Assembly: GCA_012861695.1 (NCBI GenBank)
Contig: JAAOOA010000065.1
Coordinates: 331,001 to 395,000 of the forward strand
Direction: 5' to 3'
DNA from: Trematomus loennbergii
Lineage: Eukaryota > Chordata > Actinopteri > Perciformes > Nototheniidae
Length of the DNA: 64,000 nucleotides
The translations under genes were made by a program, and so were the position numbers. Positions 47,471-58,795 of the stretch are shown here, piece by piece (within the stretch, counting starts at the first letter, position 1; the number at the start of each line of letters is the position of its first letter). Under the pieces are notes generated by a model. The model did not search any database, was not told where the DNA came from, and worked only from the letters and a program-made list of their open reading frames with translations.

Positions 47471-47544
47471 CAATGCACGTTGGGAAATAGTGTTTATGAT
47501 CTGAAAACAGGAAGAACTGCCGCCAAAACTGAAAACGTGACGTG

Positions 47545-47765
47545 GATCATTACAGTGCATTACATTACATTACATGTCACTTGTTAGACACTTTTATCCG
47601 AAGCGACTTACATACTCAATACTGTGGGCAATCCCCACAGGAGCAATTTGGGGTGAAGTGTCTTGCCCAGGGACACAACGACATGCTGACTGCAGTGGGG
47701 TTTGAACCTGTGCTCCCCTGATCCGAACACCAACGCACTATTCCACTGCACCACACGCCTCCCCG
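47545..47765. repeat. SINE-like fish repeat inserted in the P2 left arm
   Basis: TTTATCCGAAGCGACTTACA, AGGGACACAACGACATGCTG and a box-B-like GGTTTGAACC. It interrupts arm sequence (GACGTGGATC|...|GATCATAAATAT), as comparison with P1 shows. Confidence 0.7.
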
Positions 47766-48044
47766 ATCATAAATATATCAGCAGTTAAACAACATCTTAG
47801 ATTTATTTTCACACAATACGTCTCCTTGCAGTATCAACACTAATTCGGCTGACTTTTATATTTGATCCAATTGGTAGATAGGCTGTATTTACACCATAAC
47901 GGTGCACAGCTGATAGAAAGGGACACGTTATTGAATTTTATTATTTGTATTATTAGATATTAATAGGATCCCTATAAAGTATATTCATTACTCGTTATTC
48001 TCTACTAATAGTTAATTAAAGACTGTACAGTATATCATGACTAT

Positions 48045-48564
48045 TGTTCTGACACCATAGTGTATTGGCACCCCTAGTGGCAAAAGTCGGTACTGTAGCT
48101 TTAAGGCACCAAATAGCGCGACTCTCCTGGTGTTTTAGTTTACACAGCAAAGCCATGCAGAGCACATCGTAGCTCAGTTCTATGCCACAGATCATTTTGT
48201 TTTAATCCTTGGAGTAGATCTGTCTGTAAGTATACAAATGTACCTGTGTGCCAAGTTATGTGTTTCTAAAATGTGGTTTAATTGATTGTGTGGTTTCAAT
48301 GTTTAAGATAAGCTAAGCTAACTAGCTGCTAAGCTAACGGACATAGCTCATTCTTAGCATAGGCTGTTGATTATACTGCACTCTATTTGCATTATGTTGC
48401 ACATGTATTATTTCAATTGTGTAACTTGTGTTGTATTTTTCTGTTTATTCTTGCAGTTTTAAAATTTCAAGCCTCAGTAAATGGTCAACTCAACAACTGT
48501 CTTCTGAGTCTTTGTTCGCTATCTGTTAAGCTATGCAGTGCGATGCATACGCAAGGGCATAATA
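48045..48564 (+). repeat. BEL/Pao 5' LTR
   Basis: It starts TGTTCTGACACC and ends about GGGCATAATA. It is matched by the 3' LTR (54374-54559 plus 57059-57408). The 5-bp target duplication ACTAT precedes it (48040-48044) and follows the 3' LTR (57409-57413). If the LTR is required to end in CA, it stops at 48559 instead. Confidence 0.85.
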
Positions 48565-48662
48565 GTAAAAAGACACTACTCAGCTGGAAAGGCAGCGAAA
48601 TAATTCTGTGATCAGCACGCTACTACTTCAACCTAAAGACTCATTCATCAGACAGCAGTAAG

Positions 48663-49963
48663 ATGAATGACCAGGAAGAAGAACTCCGGTCTGTGGAGAC
48701 CAGGTCCCGGGCCTCAAGTCACAGGTCATCAACAAGGTCAAGCAAGCCATCTGCCAGTGCTGCAGCGACAAGGGCAAGAGCTAAAGCCGAAGCAGCAAAA
48801 ATAAAGGTATCCTTCGCAGAAAGGGAGGCAGCCATGATGAGGCAGAAAGCAGAGGTGGAGGCAAATCTTTATGTTTTGAAGCTGGAAAGTAAAGCTGTGG
48901 CCGCATCTAAAGAGGCAGCCATATTTGAAGCAGCTGCAGCAGATTTGGAAGAAGGACATCTTGGTGAGTTACAGGATAGCTCAGGAGGATCCAGCAAGAC
49001 GCACAACAGAATACATTGATAAACATTCATTTTTACAAAACACCACCAACAGTTTCAAGACGTGGAAACACAGAAACTCACTTGTCACAACAACGGACAG
49101 CAGGGCATACATTGGCCACACAAGGGTGCAGATGAGCACAAACCCACTGAGGACCTACACTATGCATCTTCCTGTCTCTCCAGCATTCGTTCCAAATAAC
49201 TACTCAGCTCCAACTCCTCATACTCCTGATCTTGCTCAGTATCTCGTGAGAAAAGAGATGGTGAGTTCTGGGCTCCTTGCCTTTGATGATCGTCCAGAAA
49301 ATTACTGGGCATGGAAATCATCATTCCAAGCAGTTACAAGGGAGCTGTATCTGTCTGACCACGAAGAGCTCAACCTCTTGTCAAATGGCTTGGACCGGAG
49401 TCAGCAGCACATGCAAAGCGGATAAGGTCAGTGCACGTTCATAACCCCACAGCAGGTGTCAATATGATATGGCGGCGCTTAGAGGAATGTTATGGATGTC
49501 CAGAGGTGATCGACATTCAACCACCTCAAACAAAGACATCCACCAGCTCAGAGAGCTAGGTGACTTGCTACTGGAGATAGATGCCGCTAAATCTGGTGGA
49601 TTCCTGCCTGGCCTAGCATATTTGGACACTGCAAGAGGTGTTAATCCAATAGTGGAAAAGCTTCCTTACAGCCTACGAGAGCGCTGGGTAACGCAAGGCT
49701 CCAGGTATAAGGAAGATTATCTTGTGCCTTTCCCACCTTTCAGCTTCTTTGTGAAATTTGTATGTGCCCAGGCAAAGATCAGAAATGATCCAAGTTTTGC
49801 ATTCAGTCTCTCCTCTTCCCAAAGTGACATTAGAGTGGATAGAACACCTAAATACACTCCGAGAACAGCTGTTTCAGTTAGGAAAACTGAAGTGACTTCT
49901 TCTGCCTCACAGTCTAGCTCAGCTATCAAGACAGAGACCAGACAAACAATGCCCAGTGCATAA
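48663..49963 (+). pseudogene. BEL/Pao gag, frameshifted
   Basis: The ATG at 48663 opens a 118-codon frame (MNDQEEELRSVETRSR) with a Ser/Arg-rich head and an Ala/Glu/Lys coiled coil, the usual start of BEL/Pao Gag. The frame then changes (48925-49425, containing RPENYWAWKSSFQ) and again (49469-49963, containing LGDLLLEIDAAKSGG). The breaks lie at about 48965-48985 and 49425-49540. In an intact element this region would lead into the zinc-knuckle and pol frame that starts at 49956. Some breaks could be real, as pol is uninterrupted. Confidence 0.75.
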
Positions 49964-52900
49964 CAAGCCTCATCCACTGTCAAAATGCCGTTGGTTTCGA
50001 GGAAGACACCTTGATGAGAGAATAACCTATTTAAAGGAGAAATCCATCTGCTTTCGATGTTGTGAATCCACAAAGCATATTGCCAAAGATTGCGAGGCAA
50101 CACTTAAATGCAAGGAGTGCGAAAGTGACAAACATACCTCAGCCATGCATCCTGGTCCAGCTCCTTGGTCGTTTGGTATGTTCAGACCTGAGAATGAGCA
50201 AAGCGGTGAGTCTGGAGGACAAAGGCCACCTGAAGTAACTTCCATGTGTACAGAAATCTGCTGTGGTGCTCCCAAGCCCAGATCATGCTCGAAAATCTGC
50301 TTGGTGAATGTATACCAGGCTGATTATCCCAACAAGTCACACAGAGTGTATGCAGTGCTGGATGATCAAAGTAATCGGTCGTTAGCAAAATCACAATTCT
50401 TCGATCTGTTTGGCTTGAATGGCAATGCATCTCCCTATACTCTAACAACATGCTCAGGCAAAGTGGAGACAGCAGGAAGAAAAGCATGCAACATTATAGT
50501 GGAGTCACTTGATGGGAAAACTAAAGCAGCACTCCCTCCTCTGTTGGAATGTAACAACTTGCCTGACGACAGGTCAGAGATTCCCACTCCGGAGATCACA
50601 CAGTATTTTCCACACCTCAGGCAAGTGACTGACAAGATTCCTCCCCTCGACACCAATGCTCCTATTCTCCTTCTGCTCGGAAGAGACATTCTGCGTCTAC
50701 ATAAGGTGCGTGAACAGTGTAACGGGCCTCACAACCCCTACGCCCAGCGCCTTGACCTTGGCTGGGTCATAGTTGGAGAAATATGCCTGGATGGGACTCA
50801 CAATTCAAACAATGTCAACGTCTACAAGACCCATGTCCTTCAAAATGGACGCCCATCCTTTCTTAAGCCGTGCACGAACAGCATTCAGGTGAAGGAGAGG
50901 TTAAATGGTCCAGCCAAGCATCATCTTCCAGCCCCATCTCACAGCCTGGAAAACGTCCTTAATGGAAGTTTAGATTGTATAGGAGAAAGTGTGTTTCGAA
51001 AAACACCTGATGACGACAAACCAGCCCTGTCTGTGGATGACAAGGTCTTTCTCCGAATCATGGAAAACGAGGTGTATATGGATGATGAAAACCACTGGGT
51101 GGCACCACTGCCCTTTCGCTTCCCCCGCAAGCCCCTTCCTAATAACAGGGAACATGCCTTGCAGCGTCTTTCCTCTCTCCAGCGCTCATTCAGAAGGAGA
51201 CCAGACATGAAAGAGCATTTCTTTGACTTCATGCAGAAGGTCATTGACAACCACCAAGCCGAGCCAGCTCCACAACTGCAGCATGGACAAGAGTGCTGGT
51301 ATTTGCCTACATTCGGTATTTACCACCCGCAAAAACCAGGGAAAATAAGAGTGGTTTTTGATTCCAGCTCTCAGTACAAAGGAGTGTCATTGAACGACGT
51401 TCTCCTCAGTGGACCCAACCTCAACAACACTCTAATTGGGGTCCTACTGAGATTCAGAAGGGAGCAAATAGCCGTCACAGCTGACGTAGAACAGATGTTC
51501 TATTGTTTCAAGGTCAGACAGGACCATCGCAACTTCCTGCGGTTTGTGTGGCACAGAGACAACGACCCAGATAACGAGATTGTTGACTACTGGATGACAG
51601 TGCACGTGTTTGGGAACAGTCCATCACCAGCAGTAGCAACATACGGGCTGAGAAAGGCTGCAGAGCAAGGGGAAACTGAACATGGCACAGACTCAAAGGA
51701 GTTTGTATTCAGGAACTTTTATGTCGATGATGGACTAATTTCAGTGTCAAAAGAAGATGAAGCCATTGATCTGCTACAGCGAACCAAGAGCCTACTGGCT
51801 GAGTCCAATTTGAGGCTTCGCAAAATAGCTTCAAACAGTGCCAGGGTCATGGAGGCCTTTCCTCTTGAAGAACGAACAAGCGACTTTAAAGATCTGGATT
51901 TGGGAGCCGACCCTTTGCCTCTCCAACGGAGTCTGGGCATAAGCTGGGAACTCAATAATGACAGTTTCACCTTTAAAGTTTCACAGGACATTAAACCGTT
52001 CACTCGTCGAGGCATACTGTCCACTGTGAACAGTCTCTTTGATCCCCTGGGATTTGCATCTCCCATCACTGTGCAAGGCAAGGCTTTGGTAAGAGAACTT
52101 TCTTCAGAGCAGTACGAGTGGGACGTCCCACTCCCACCAGAGAAGGAAGCTCAGTGGAAAGCTTGGACTGACTCCTTAACTGAGCTGGAACAGATTCAAG
52201 TACCAAGACCATATACCCCGGTCTCAATGTCATCTTGCAAACGAACAGAACTTTGTGTTTTCTCAGACGCTTCTACAAGGGCAATTGCTGCCGTAGCATA
52301 CCTACGTGTTCTTGACTCTGATGGGAAATGGCATGTAGGCTTTGTGATGGGCAAATCAAAGCTAGCTCCTTACCCATTGCACACCATACCTCGCCTGGAG
52401 CTGTGTGGGGCAGTGTTGGCGGTTGAACTGGCAGAACTAATCAAGTCTGAGATTGACTTGGAGTTGAAGGCAGTCAGGTTCTTCACGGACAGTCGTGTTG
52501 TTCTTGGCTACATCTACAACAATTCAAGGCGGTTCTACACCTACGTAGCTAACAGAGTAGCTCGCATAAGGAACAGTACTAACCCAGAACAGTGGCTCTA
52601 TGTGAAAACTGAAGTGAACCCTGCTGACCACGGAACAAGGCCAATACCAGCAGCTTGTCTGATGTCATCCAGTTGGTTCTTTGGCCCTCAATTTCTCCGT
52701 CAGACAGACACAGAGCAAGAAAATAAGACTGAATCATTTGAACTTGTGCAACCAGAGACTGATAAAGAAATGTATCCTCAAGTTATCTCTCTTGCAACCA
52801 AGGTCACAGAGCAGAGTCTCGAATCACAACGGTTCAAACATTTCTCTACTTGGAAGGCTCTAGTAAGAGGTATGGCAACACTCATTCATGTAGCCAAGTC

Positions 52901-54164
52901 CTATTCCAGCAAGTCTCACACTGTAGAGTGCAATGGATGGCATCACTGCAAACAGTCACACACCTCAGAGCTCTCTCAGGCCAAAACAATCATCTTGAAG
53001 GCAGTGCAGCAGGATGTTTACAAGAACGAGGTGGACTGCGCAACTCAGGGCATTAATGTTCATAGCCACAGCTCTCTTGTGAAACTGGACCCATTTCTTG
53101 ACAAGGATGGATTGCTGAGAGTTGGGGGTCGCATCCATAAAGCCCAATTGGAAGACCAAGAGAAACATCCACTCATCCTGCCAGCCAGTCATCATGTTGC
53201 CACTCTCTTAGTCCGACACTATCATGATCAAGCAGCTCACCAAGGTCGCCATTTAACAGAGGGCGCACTGCGCACTGCCGGTGTCTGGATAGTAGGAGGG
53301 AAGAGGCTCATTTCGAGTATAATATTCAAATGTGTCATCTGCAGGAAGTTGAGAGGCAAGTTTGAGGTTCAGAAAATGTCCGATCTGCCTGCTGACAGAC
53401 TGTCCATGGATCCACCTTTTACACATGTAGGGCTTGATGTCTTTGGTCCATGGAGTGTGATAACTCGTCGCACAAGAGGTGGTGCTGCTGAGAGTAAAAG
53501 ATGGGCAGTCATTTTCACATGTCTCAGTATGAGAGCTGTTCACTTGGAGGTTATTGAAACCATGTCCACCTCAAGTTTCATTAATGCCTTGAGGCGCTTC
53601 CTGTCGATTCGTGGACCTGTCAAACACCTCAGGTCAGACAGAGGCACAAACTTTATTGGAGCATGCAGAGAGCTTCAGATAAACACGGACGATCCTGAGA
53701 TCAAGGACTATCTGCAAGACCATGGTTGTACATGGATATTTAACGCACCTCATTCCTCACATATGGGTGGAGCTTGGGAGAGGATGATTGGTGTGGCTCG
53801 ACGGGTCCTTGATGCACTGCTGTTGAAGAATAAGGATAAACTGACCCATGAAGTCCTGGCCACTTTGATGGCTGAAGTTATGGCCATCATGAACGCCAGG
53901 CCTCTGGTTCCCATCTCTTATGATACAGACCTTCCTGAGATACTCTCACCTGCTACTCTTCTAACCCAGAAGGCGAGTGTGACACCCACACCCCCGGGGG
54001 ACTTTGAACTGGATCACCTATGTAAGGTACAGTGGCGCCAGGTCCAGAGCTTGGCGAACTCCTTCTGGAAACGGTGGAAGCAGGAGTATCTGGCAACTCT
54101 TCAGCCTCGGAGGAAGTGGACGAGGAGCAGCCTAATCTCCAGGACGGTGACGTTGTTTTGTTAA
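49956..54164 (+). CDS. pol: BEL/Pao polyprotein: zinc knuckle, protease, reverse transcriptase, RNase H, integrase
   Basis: A 1402-codon open frame. Zinc-knuckle cysteines and histidines lie at residues 32-65 (CFRCCESTKHIAKDC). The aspartic-protease-like site is LDDQS at 135-139. The reverse-transcriptase block ends in FYVDD (YVDD 589-592). RNase H Asp (FSDAS) is about residue 771, with LELCGAVLA downstream. The integrase has an HHCC-type zinc region (CVICRK) and catalytic D1161 (GLDVFGPW), D1228 (SDRGTNF) and E1275 (AWERM). The first ATG is a frame start only; synthesis probably comes from a gag fusion. A frameshift near 54110 moves the last part of integrase to another frame. Good preservation and near-identical LTRs imply a recent insertion. 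Confidence 0.9.
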   Translation: MHNKPHPLSKCRWFRGRHLDERITYLKEKSICFRCCESTKHIAKDCEATLKCKECESDKHTSAMHPGPAPWSFGMFRPENEQSGESGGQRPPEVTSMCTEICCGAPKPRSCSKICLVNVYQADYPNKSHRVYAVLDDQSNRSLAKSQFFDLFGLNGNASPYTLTTCSGKVETAGRKACNIIVESLDGKTKAALPPLLECNNLPDDRSEIPTPEITQYFPHLRQVTDKIPPLDTNAPILLLLGRDILRLHKVREQCNGPHNPYAQRLDLGWVIVGEICLDGTHNSNNVNVYKTHVLQNGRPSFLKPCTNSIQVKERLNGPAKHHLPAPSHSLENVLNGSLDCIGESVFRKTPDDDKPALSVDDKVFLRIMENEVYMDDENHWVAPLPFRFPRKPLPNNREHALQRLSSLQRSFRRRPDMKEHFFDFMQKVIDNHQAEPAPQLQHGQECWYLPTFGIYHPQKPGKIRVVFDSSSQYKGVSLNDVLLSGPNLNNTLIGVLLRFRREQIAVTADVEQMFYCFKVRQDHRNFLRFVWHRDNDPDNEIVDYWMTVHVFGNSPSPAVATYGLRKAAEQGETEHGTDSKEFVFRNFYVDDGLISVSKEDEAIDLLQRTKSLLAESNLRLRKIASNSARVMEAFPLEERTSDFKDLDLGADPLPLQRSLGISWELNNDSFTFKVSQDIKPFTRRGILSTVNSLFDPLGFASPITVQGKALVRELSSEQYEWDVPLPPEKEAQWKAWTDSLTELEQIQVPRPYTPVSMSSCKRTELCVFSDASTRAIAAVAYLRVLDSDGKWHVGFVMGKSKLAPYPLHTIPRLELCGAVLAVELAELIKSEIDLELKAVRFFTDSRVVLGYIYNNSRRFYTYVANRVARIRNSTNPEQWLYVKTEVNPADHGTRPIPAACLMSSSWFFGPQFLRQTDTEQENKTESFELVQPETDKEMYPQVISLATKVTEQSLESQRFKHFSTWKALVRGMATLIHVAKSYSSKSHTVECNGWHHCKQSHTSELSQAKTIILKAVQQDVYKNEVDCATQGINVHSHSSLVKLDPFLDKDGLLRVGGRIHKAQLEDQEKHPLILPASHHVATLLVRHYHDQAAHQGRHLTEGALRTAGVWIVGGKRLISSIIFKCVICRKLRGKFEVQKMSDLPADRLSMDPPFTHVGLDVFGPWSVITRRTRGGAAESKRWAVIFTCLSMRAVHLEVIETMSTSSFINALRRFLSIRGPVKHLRSDRGTNFIGACRELQINTDDPEIKDYLQDHGCTWIFNAPHSSHMGGAWERMIGVARRVLDALLLKNKDKLTHEVLATLMAEVMAIMNARPLVPISYDTDLPEILSPATLLTQKASVTPTPPGDFELDHLCKVQWRQVQSLANSFWKRWKQEYLATLQPRRKWTRSSLISRTVTLFC

Positions 54165-54346
54165 AGGACGTTCAAGCACAACGTAATGACTGGCCTCTTG
54201 GTCTGATAGTAAAGGCCATTCCAAGTTCGGACTGCAAGGTGCGAAAGGTCATGGTGAAGACCTTAGGTCAAGGGACAGCTAAAGAGTACCTTAGGCCCAT
54301 CAGCGATGTGGTGTTACTGATACCAAGGGTAAAGAGATGTAAATAG
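54100..54346 (+). pseudogene. BEL/Pao integrase C-terminus in a shifted frame
   Basis: This frame includes GDVVLLKDVQAQRNDWPLG, the C-terminal integrase block conserved in BEL/Pao elements, and ends RVKRCK-stop at 54346. It follows the pol frame after a single shift near 54110. The polypurine tract AAGCGGGGAG lies just before the 3' LTR. Confidence 0.8.
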
Positions 54347-54728
54347 TGGTAAAAAGATTTACCAAGCGGGGAGTGTTCTGACACCATAGTGTATTGGCAC
54401 CCCCTAGTGGCAAAAGTCGGTACTGTAGCTTTAAGGCACCAAATAGCGCGACTCTCCTTGTGTTTTAGTTTACACAGCAAAGCCATGCAGAGCACATCGT
54501 AGCTCAGTTCTATGCCACAGATCATTTTGTTTTAATCCTTGGAGTAGATCTGTCTGTAATGGCGCGTTTCCACTACACGGCCTTGCTCGGCCCCGCTCGG
54601 TATGGCTGGGCCGCGATTGGCCTCGTTAGGACCAGCTCACTTTATGGCGCGTTTCCATTACAGTTTAGGAACTGGGGTAGTATCTATAGTAACGCAGTGT
54701 AGGCGGAGCGACGCTGCTTAAAACTGCC

Positions 54729-55240
54729 GTGACGTCATCTTCAATGCGACACAACAATGGAGGCTGTGGCGATGTGAAAGCGATCGTTTGCTTGTTTTTT
54801 GCTGTGTGGTTTATTATCACAAGAAATAGACAAGAGTTGTTTCGAAAGAGGCGACGTATAGCAAGACGAGGTATAGAAGAAGCTGACGCGAGAGTTCGGG
54901 CAGTCCTCCTACGCCGCAGAGACTACAGGACGACTCGAATCACTACTAACTACAATGCTACTTGGTAAGCTAACGTTCGCTAACTAGCAATGTGTTTAGG
55001 CTCACGCTCCCTATACGACCAAAGTATTTCAAGTATTTAATTAATTGTAGCTACCACTTTTACGTATTAAAATATGTATGCTTTTGTTTGTGTATTTCAG
55101 AAGTTACCGACCGAGCTACCGAGTGGTGGAATGTGATTGTTCCATCTCCAAACCTACGTCTACCAGGGGTAGCAGTGGCACAAGGTGCAGAGGAGGGCAG
55201 GGACATACGAGAGGGTCTGATGCGCTACCTGAATACCTAG
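54729..55240 (+). pseudogene. Harbinger transposase remnant, N- and C-terminal ends only
   Basis: A first frame (54729-54968) gives a hydrophobic and then Arg-rich head (LFRKRRRIARRGIEE). After an intron-like gap, the frame at about 55100-55240 gives VAQGAEEGRDIREGLMRYL-N-T, which matches the extreme C-terminus of HARBI1-like transposases. The DDE catalytic middle is absent. Confidence 0.6.
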
Positions 55241-56047
55241 AATGTATAATGTAATACCTAAATATTCATTGTATTGTATTGAACATAAATACATCTTTTC
55301 TTTTTCACATACATGTGTTTGTCAAATTATTTAAACCAAAAAAATGTTATCAGAATTGACTATTTAGTAAATATTTGAATTTCAAGCACCAGTACTGCCC
55401 CCATAATAATAATAATCTAATAAATTAAGCAAATATCAAAGCAAACTATAAACATAAATACAAAAGTGTAAAACACAACAGAACTATATTCATAAATGCA
55501 AGTGTAAAAAATTGTTAACATGGATGGAGGCTAAAGTATCCACAGCATAAAATAATATGATTATGATGGTTTGTCTGAAAGACACAGCCTCAAGGTTCAA
55601 GGTTTTTTATTTTGTCATACGAACATAGCTAGTGTAGTTATGACAATGAACATCTTAGGTCACAGGCTCCTCCAACAGTGCAACACAATAACCCAGATCA
55701 ACAGAAATATAGTGCAAGTAAATATTAAGCGCTGTGCACCGCTCTCTTTGTATAGGTGTTTTCTTTTGTTCTCTTCTCTTTGAAATATATAAGCAATGTG
55801 TTTGAGTCTAGCACAACGAGGGTATTACAATTGAGTAATTTTTACTACATGTATTTATCATGTATTCTTAATACCATTATGTAATGTTATGTTTTAGAGG
55901 AGGACCTCAAGCTAGCAAACTCAATTTCAAACAGTATGCAGAGTTGTCCTGCTAAAGAGTTAAAATGTATTATTTAACCAAGTATTTATTCTCTTATTTG
56001 CTTTAATTGCAACAGATGATAAAGGTTTCACTGTGATAAGTATTCTC
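55241..56047. other. Harbinger interior without a gene, contains a dispersed repeat
   Basis: The retroposon-like block 55592-55730 (ATTTTGTCATACGAACATAG and GTGCAACACAATA) matches 31509-31650. The rest is AT-rich. Confidence 0.6.
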
Positions 56048-56774
56048 TTAAATCCATAAACCCCTGTACAGTGCTTTGTGGACGATGGTGTTTATGATAT
56101 TTCTGACTGCAGAGGGACGCCTAGATGATGCCATCTTTCTGTGTGATCGCTGGTGGGTGCAATTATTTATCAACAAGCAATAAGATAAGACATGGCATTG
56201 ATTCTGCTGGGCCAGATCCTCTCCTCTCCTCGGTTTGTGCTGTTGATGCAGAGGACGTTGTTCGGAACTGTTCCTCCTCGCTAGTCCCAATGTAATCATC
56301 TAGAACAGAAACATGACTTGTAAATTCCACAAACTACTGCAGCACAATACTATAAATAGCAACAACAACTATAGAAAAGACAAACTGAACGTAAACAATG
56401 GCACATATGGTGTTAGCAAACAATAGCTCTCGCTAATGCTATCTGCCTAGCTAGCCTTCGGGGCTCCATAAAAGCATGGGTTGTCGAACATAAATGTAAG
56501 GATAAAATAGACTTATTTGTTAGAAGTGAGCTTTAGAACAGATAGGGACACAAAGCAGGGACACAAAGCTTTCAAGCAAATAACAGAGCGTTAGCAAAAA
56601 CGTACCATGCAGACTCCAGTAACGCCGTTGGAGAGTCCAGTGTCTGTGTAGAGACCTCCTGAAAGACTTTGATATTGCGAGTTGTCCCGTCGAGCACCCG
56701 CTGGACCTTATCATCTGCAATATAATGGACGTCGTCACTTCCTCGACCGACCATGGTGTGCTTTTCTTTGCCAT
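56048..56774 (-). pseudogene. Harbinger Myb/SANT-like DNA-binding protein remnant
   Basis: The minus strand starts MAKKSTPWSVEEV and, after a one-base shift, continues YIADDKVQRVLDGTTRNIK, VFQEVS: the Myb/SANT-like domain that accompanies Harbinger transposases. A donor-like GGTACG follows SAW at about 56605. The later frame 56299-56048 contains ITLGLARRNSSEQR in one register. The gene is broken. Confidence 0.65.
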
Positions 56775-58351
56775 TGTTGTAGCTCCTCTGTTAACAAAAA
56801 TGCTGTTTGTAAAAATGGATTATCTCGCGCGCAGATTGTGACGATTCTCTCCGACCAATCAGCAGCCGAGAGCGTTGACGTCACAAACTCAGCCCGGTTG
56901 TCTTTGGCCCTGGCCCCACGATTTTATGAGGCCAGAAAAACTGTGAATTAGGACCCGCCGGCCGGTACTAGGCCAAGTGGAAACGCAACCACAAACGGGC
57001 CGCTGACGTCACAGCCCTCTTAAACCGGGCTGCGGGCTGTAGTGGAAACGCGCCATAAGTATACAAACTTACCTGTGTGCCAAGTTATGTGTTTCTAAAA
57101 TGTGGTTTAATTGATTGTGTGGTTTCAATGTTTAAGATAAGCTAAGCTAACTAGCTGCTAAGCTAACGGACATAGCTCATTCTTAGCATAGGCTGTTGAT
57201 TATACTGCACTCTATTTGCATTATGTTGCACATGTATTATTTCAATTGTGTAACTTGTGTTGTATTTTTCTGTTTATTCTTGCAGTTTTAAAATTTCAAG
57301 CCTCAGTAAATGGTCAACTCAACAACTGTCAACTCAACAACTGTCTTCTGAGTCTTTGTTCGCTATCTGTTAAGCTATGCAGTGCGATGCATACGCAAGG
57401 GCAGAATAACTATTTTGCACATCCCTTTCAAGATTTCAAGATTTTCTAAGGTTTATTGACATATCATATTATACACAACTACGGTGTAGTTATGCAATGC
57501 ATGAAATACTTGGGTCGCAGGTTCCTCAACAGTGCATTACAAGACATCTATCAATATGTGTTTATACCTCCAGCAATGTTAACTACTGTATGTTGAAGCA
57601 CTTATTTTAACTGATATTATACATATGTATTACTCTTATAAGATGTATGTAGATAGTATAAGAAATGTGCAGAATATGGCAGTTTAATGGTGGAGGTATA
57701 CACACATATTGATAGATGTCTTGTAATGCACTGTTGAGGAACCTGTGACCCAAGTTTTTCATTCATTGCATAACTACACCGTAGTTGTGTATAATATGAT
57801 ATGTCAATAAACCTTAGAAAATCTTGAAATCTTGAAAGGGATGTGCAAAATAGTCATTATATACAGTCTTTAATGTCAATAAACCTTAGAAAATCTTGAA
57901 ATCTTGAATGGGATGTGCAAAAAAGTCATTATATACAGTCTTTAATTAACTATTAGTAGAGAATAACGACGAGTAAAGAATATACTTTATAGGGATCCTA
58001 TTAATATCTAATAATAAAATTATAAAATGCAATAATGTGCTTTAACCAGTCGGTGTCCCTTTCTATCAGCTGTGCACTGTTATGGCGTAAATACAGCCTA
58101 TCTACCAATTGGATCAAATATAAAAGTCAGCCGAATTAGTGTTGATACTGCAAGGAGACGTATTGTGTGAAAAGAAATGTAAGATGTTGTTTAATTGCTT
58201 ATATATTTAAGATCCACGTCAAGTTTTCAGTTTTGGCGGCAGTTCCTGTTTGTCTAGAAGTCTTGTCATCAGGGCAGAGTTAACTACGGCAGATATGTAA
58301 TATTTAATGCAGCCGAAACGTGTATTACAATGCCGTTATGTGATGACTTTC

Positions 58352-58795
58352 AAAGAGAAAAGCAAGCACACTCGAAATAATGTATTATTTAATTGTTTTA
58401 TACAGTCTATGGTTGCTACAGAGGATTGTGGGTAATGTAATGTCTTCGGCCATCCAAAACTCATAGAAAACGACTTGTTTCTCAGAATTGAAGGGGAAAA
58501 CGTGACAAAAGCATTGTACACACACTAAAACCTATCAATGTCGTTTAATTAACAAGGATAATCTGGTGTTTTTGAAGAGAAAGCAAGCACACTCGGAATA
58601 ATGTATTATTTAATTGTTGTATACAGTCTATGGTTGCTACAGAGGATTGTGGGTAATGTAATGTCTTCGGCCATCCAAAACTCATAGAAAACGACTTATT
58701 TCTCAGAATTGAAGGGGAAAACGTGACAAAAGCATTGTACACACACTAAAACCTATCAATGTCGTTTAATTAACAAGGATAATTTGGTGTTTTTG
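58352..58795. repeat. 222-bp tandem duplication in the P2 right arm
   Basis: AGAGAAAAGCAAGCACACTC at about 58354 and AGAGAAAGCAAGCACACTCG at about 58576 start two near-identical units including GGATTGTGGGTAATGTAATG. P1 has only one. Confidence 0.8.

Larger units (their letters stand above)
54560..57055. mobile_element. PIF/Harbinger-type element, 2.5 kb, deletion derivative
   Basis: TGGCGCGTTTCCACTAC at the left is inverted at the right (GTAGTGGAAACGCGCCA), with a TAA target duplication (54557-54559 and 57056-57058) that rejoins the LTR perfectly. A second terminus-like copy starts at 54645 (TGGCGCGTTTCCATTAC) after TTA, and GTGGAAACGCAACCA ends at about 56989, so one element may sit inside another. 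It retains a transposase head and tail and a Myb-like gene. Confidence 0.85.
54374..57408 (+). repeat. BEL/Pao 3' LTR split by a Harbinger element
   Basis: The LTR parts are 54374-54559 and 57059-57408. They differ from the 5' LTR by a handful of bases and a 15-bp tandem duplication (GTCAACTCAACAACT twice at about 57313). The element is followed by target duplication ACTAT at 57409. Confidence 0.9.

Noticed and set aside
47598..47730. Possible tRNA gene (box-B-like GGTTTGAACC)
   Set aside because: No cloverleaf could be drawn. The surrounding text matches a common SINE-like repeat.
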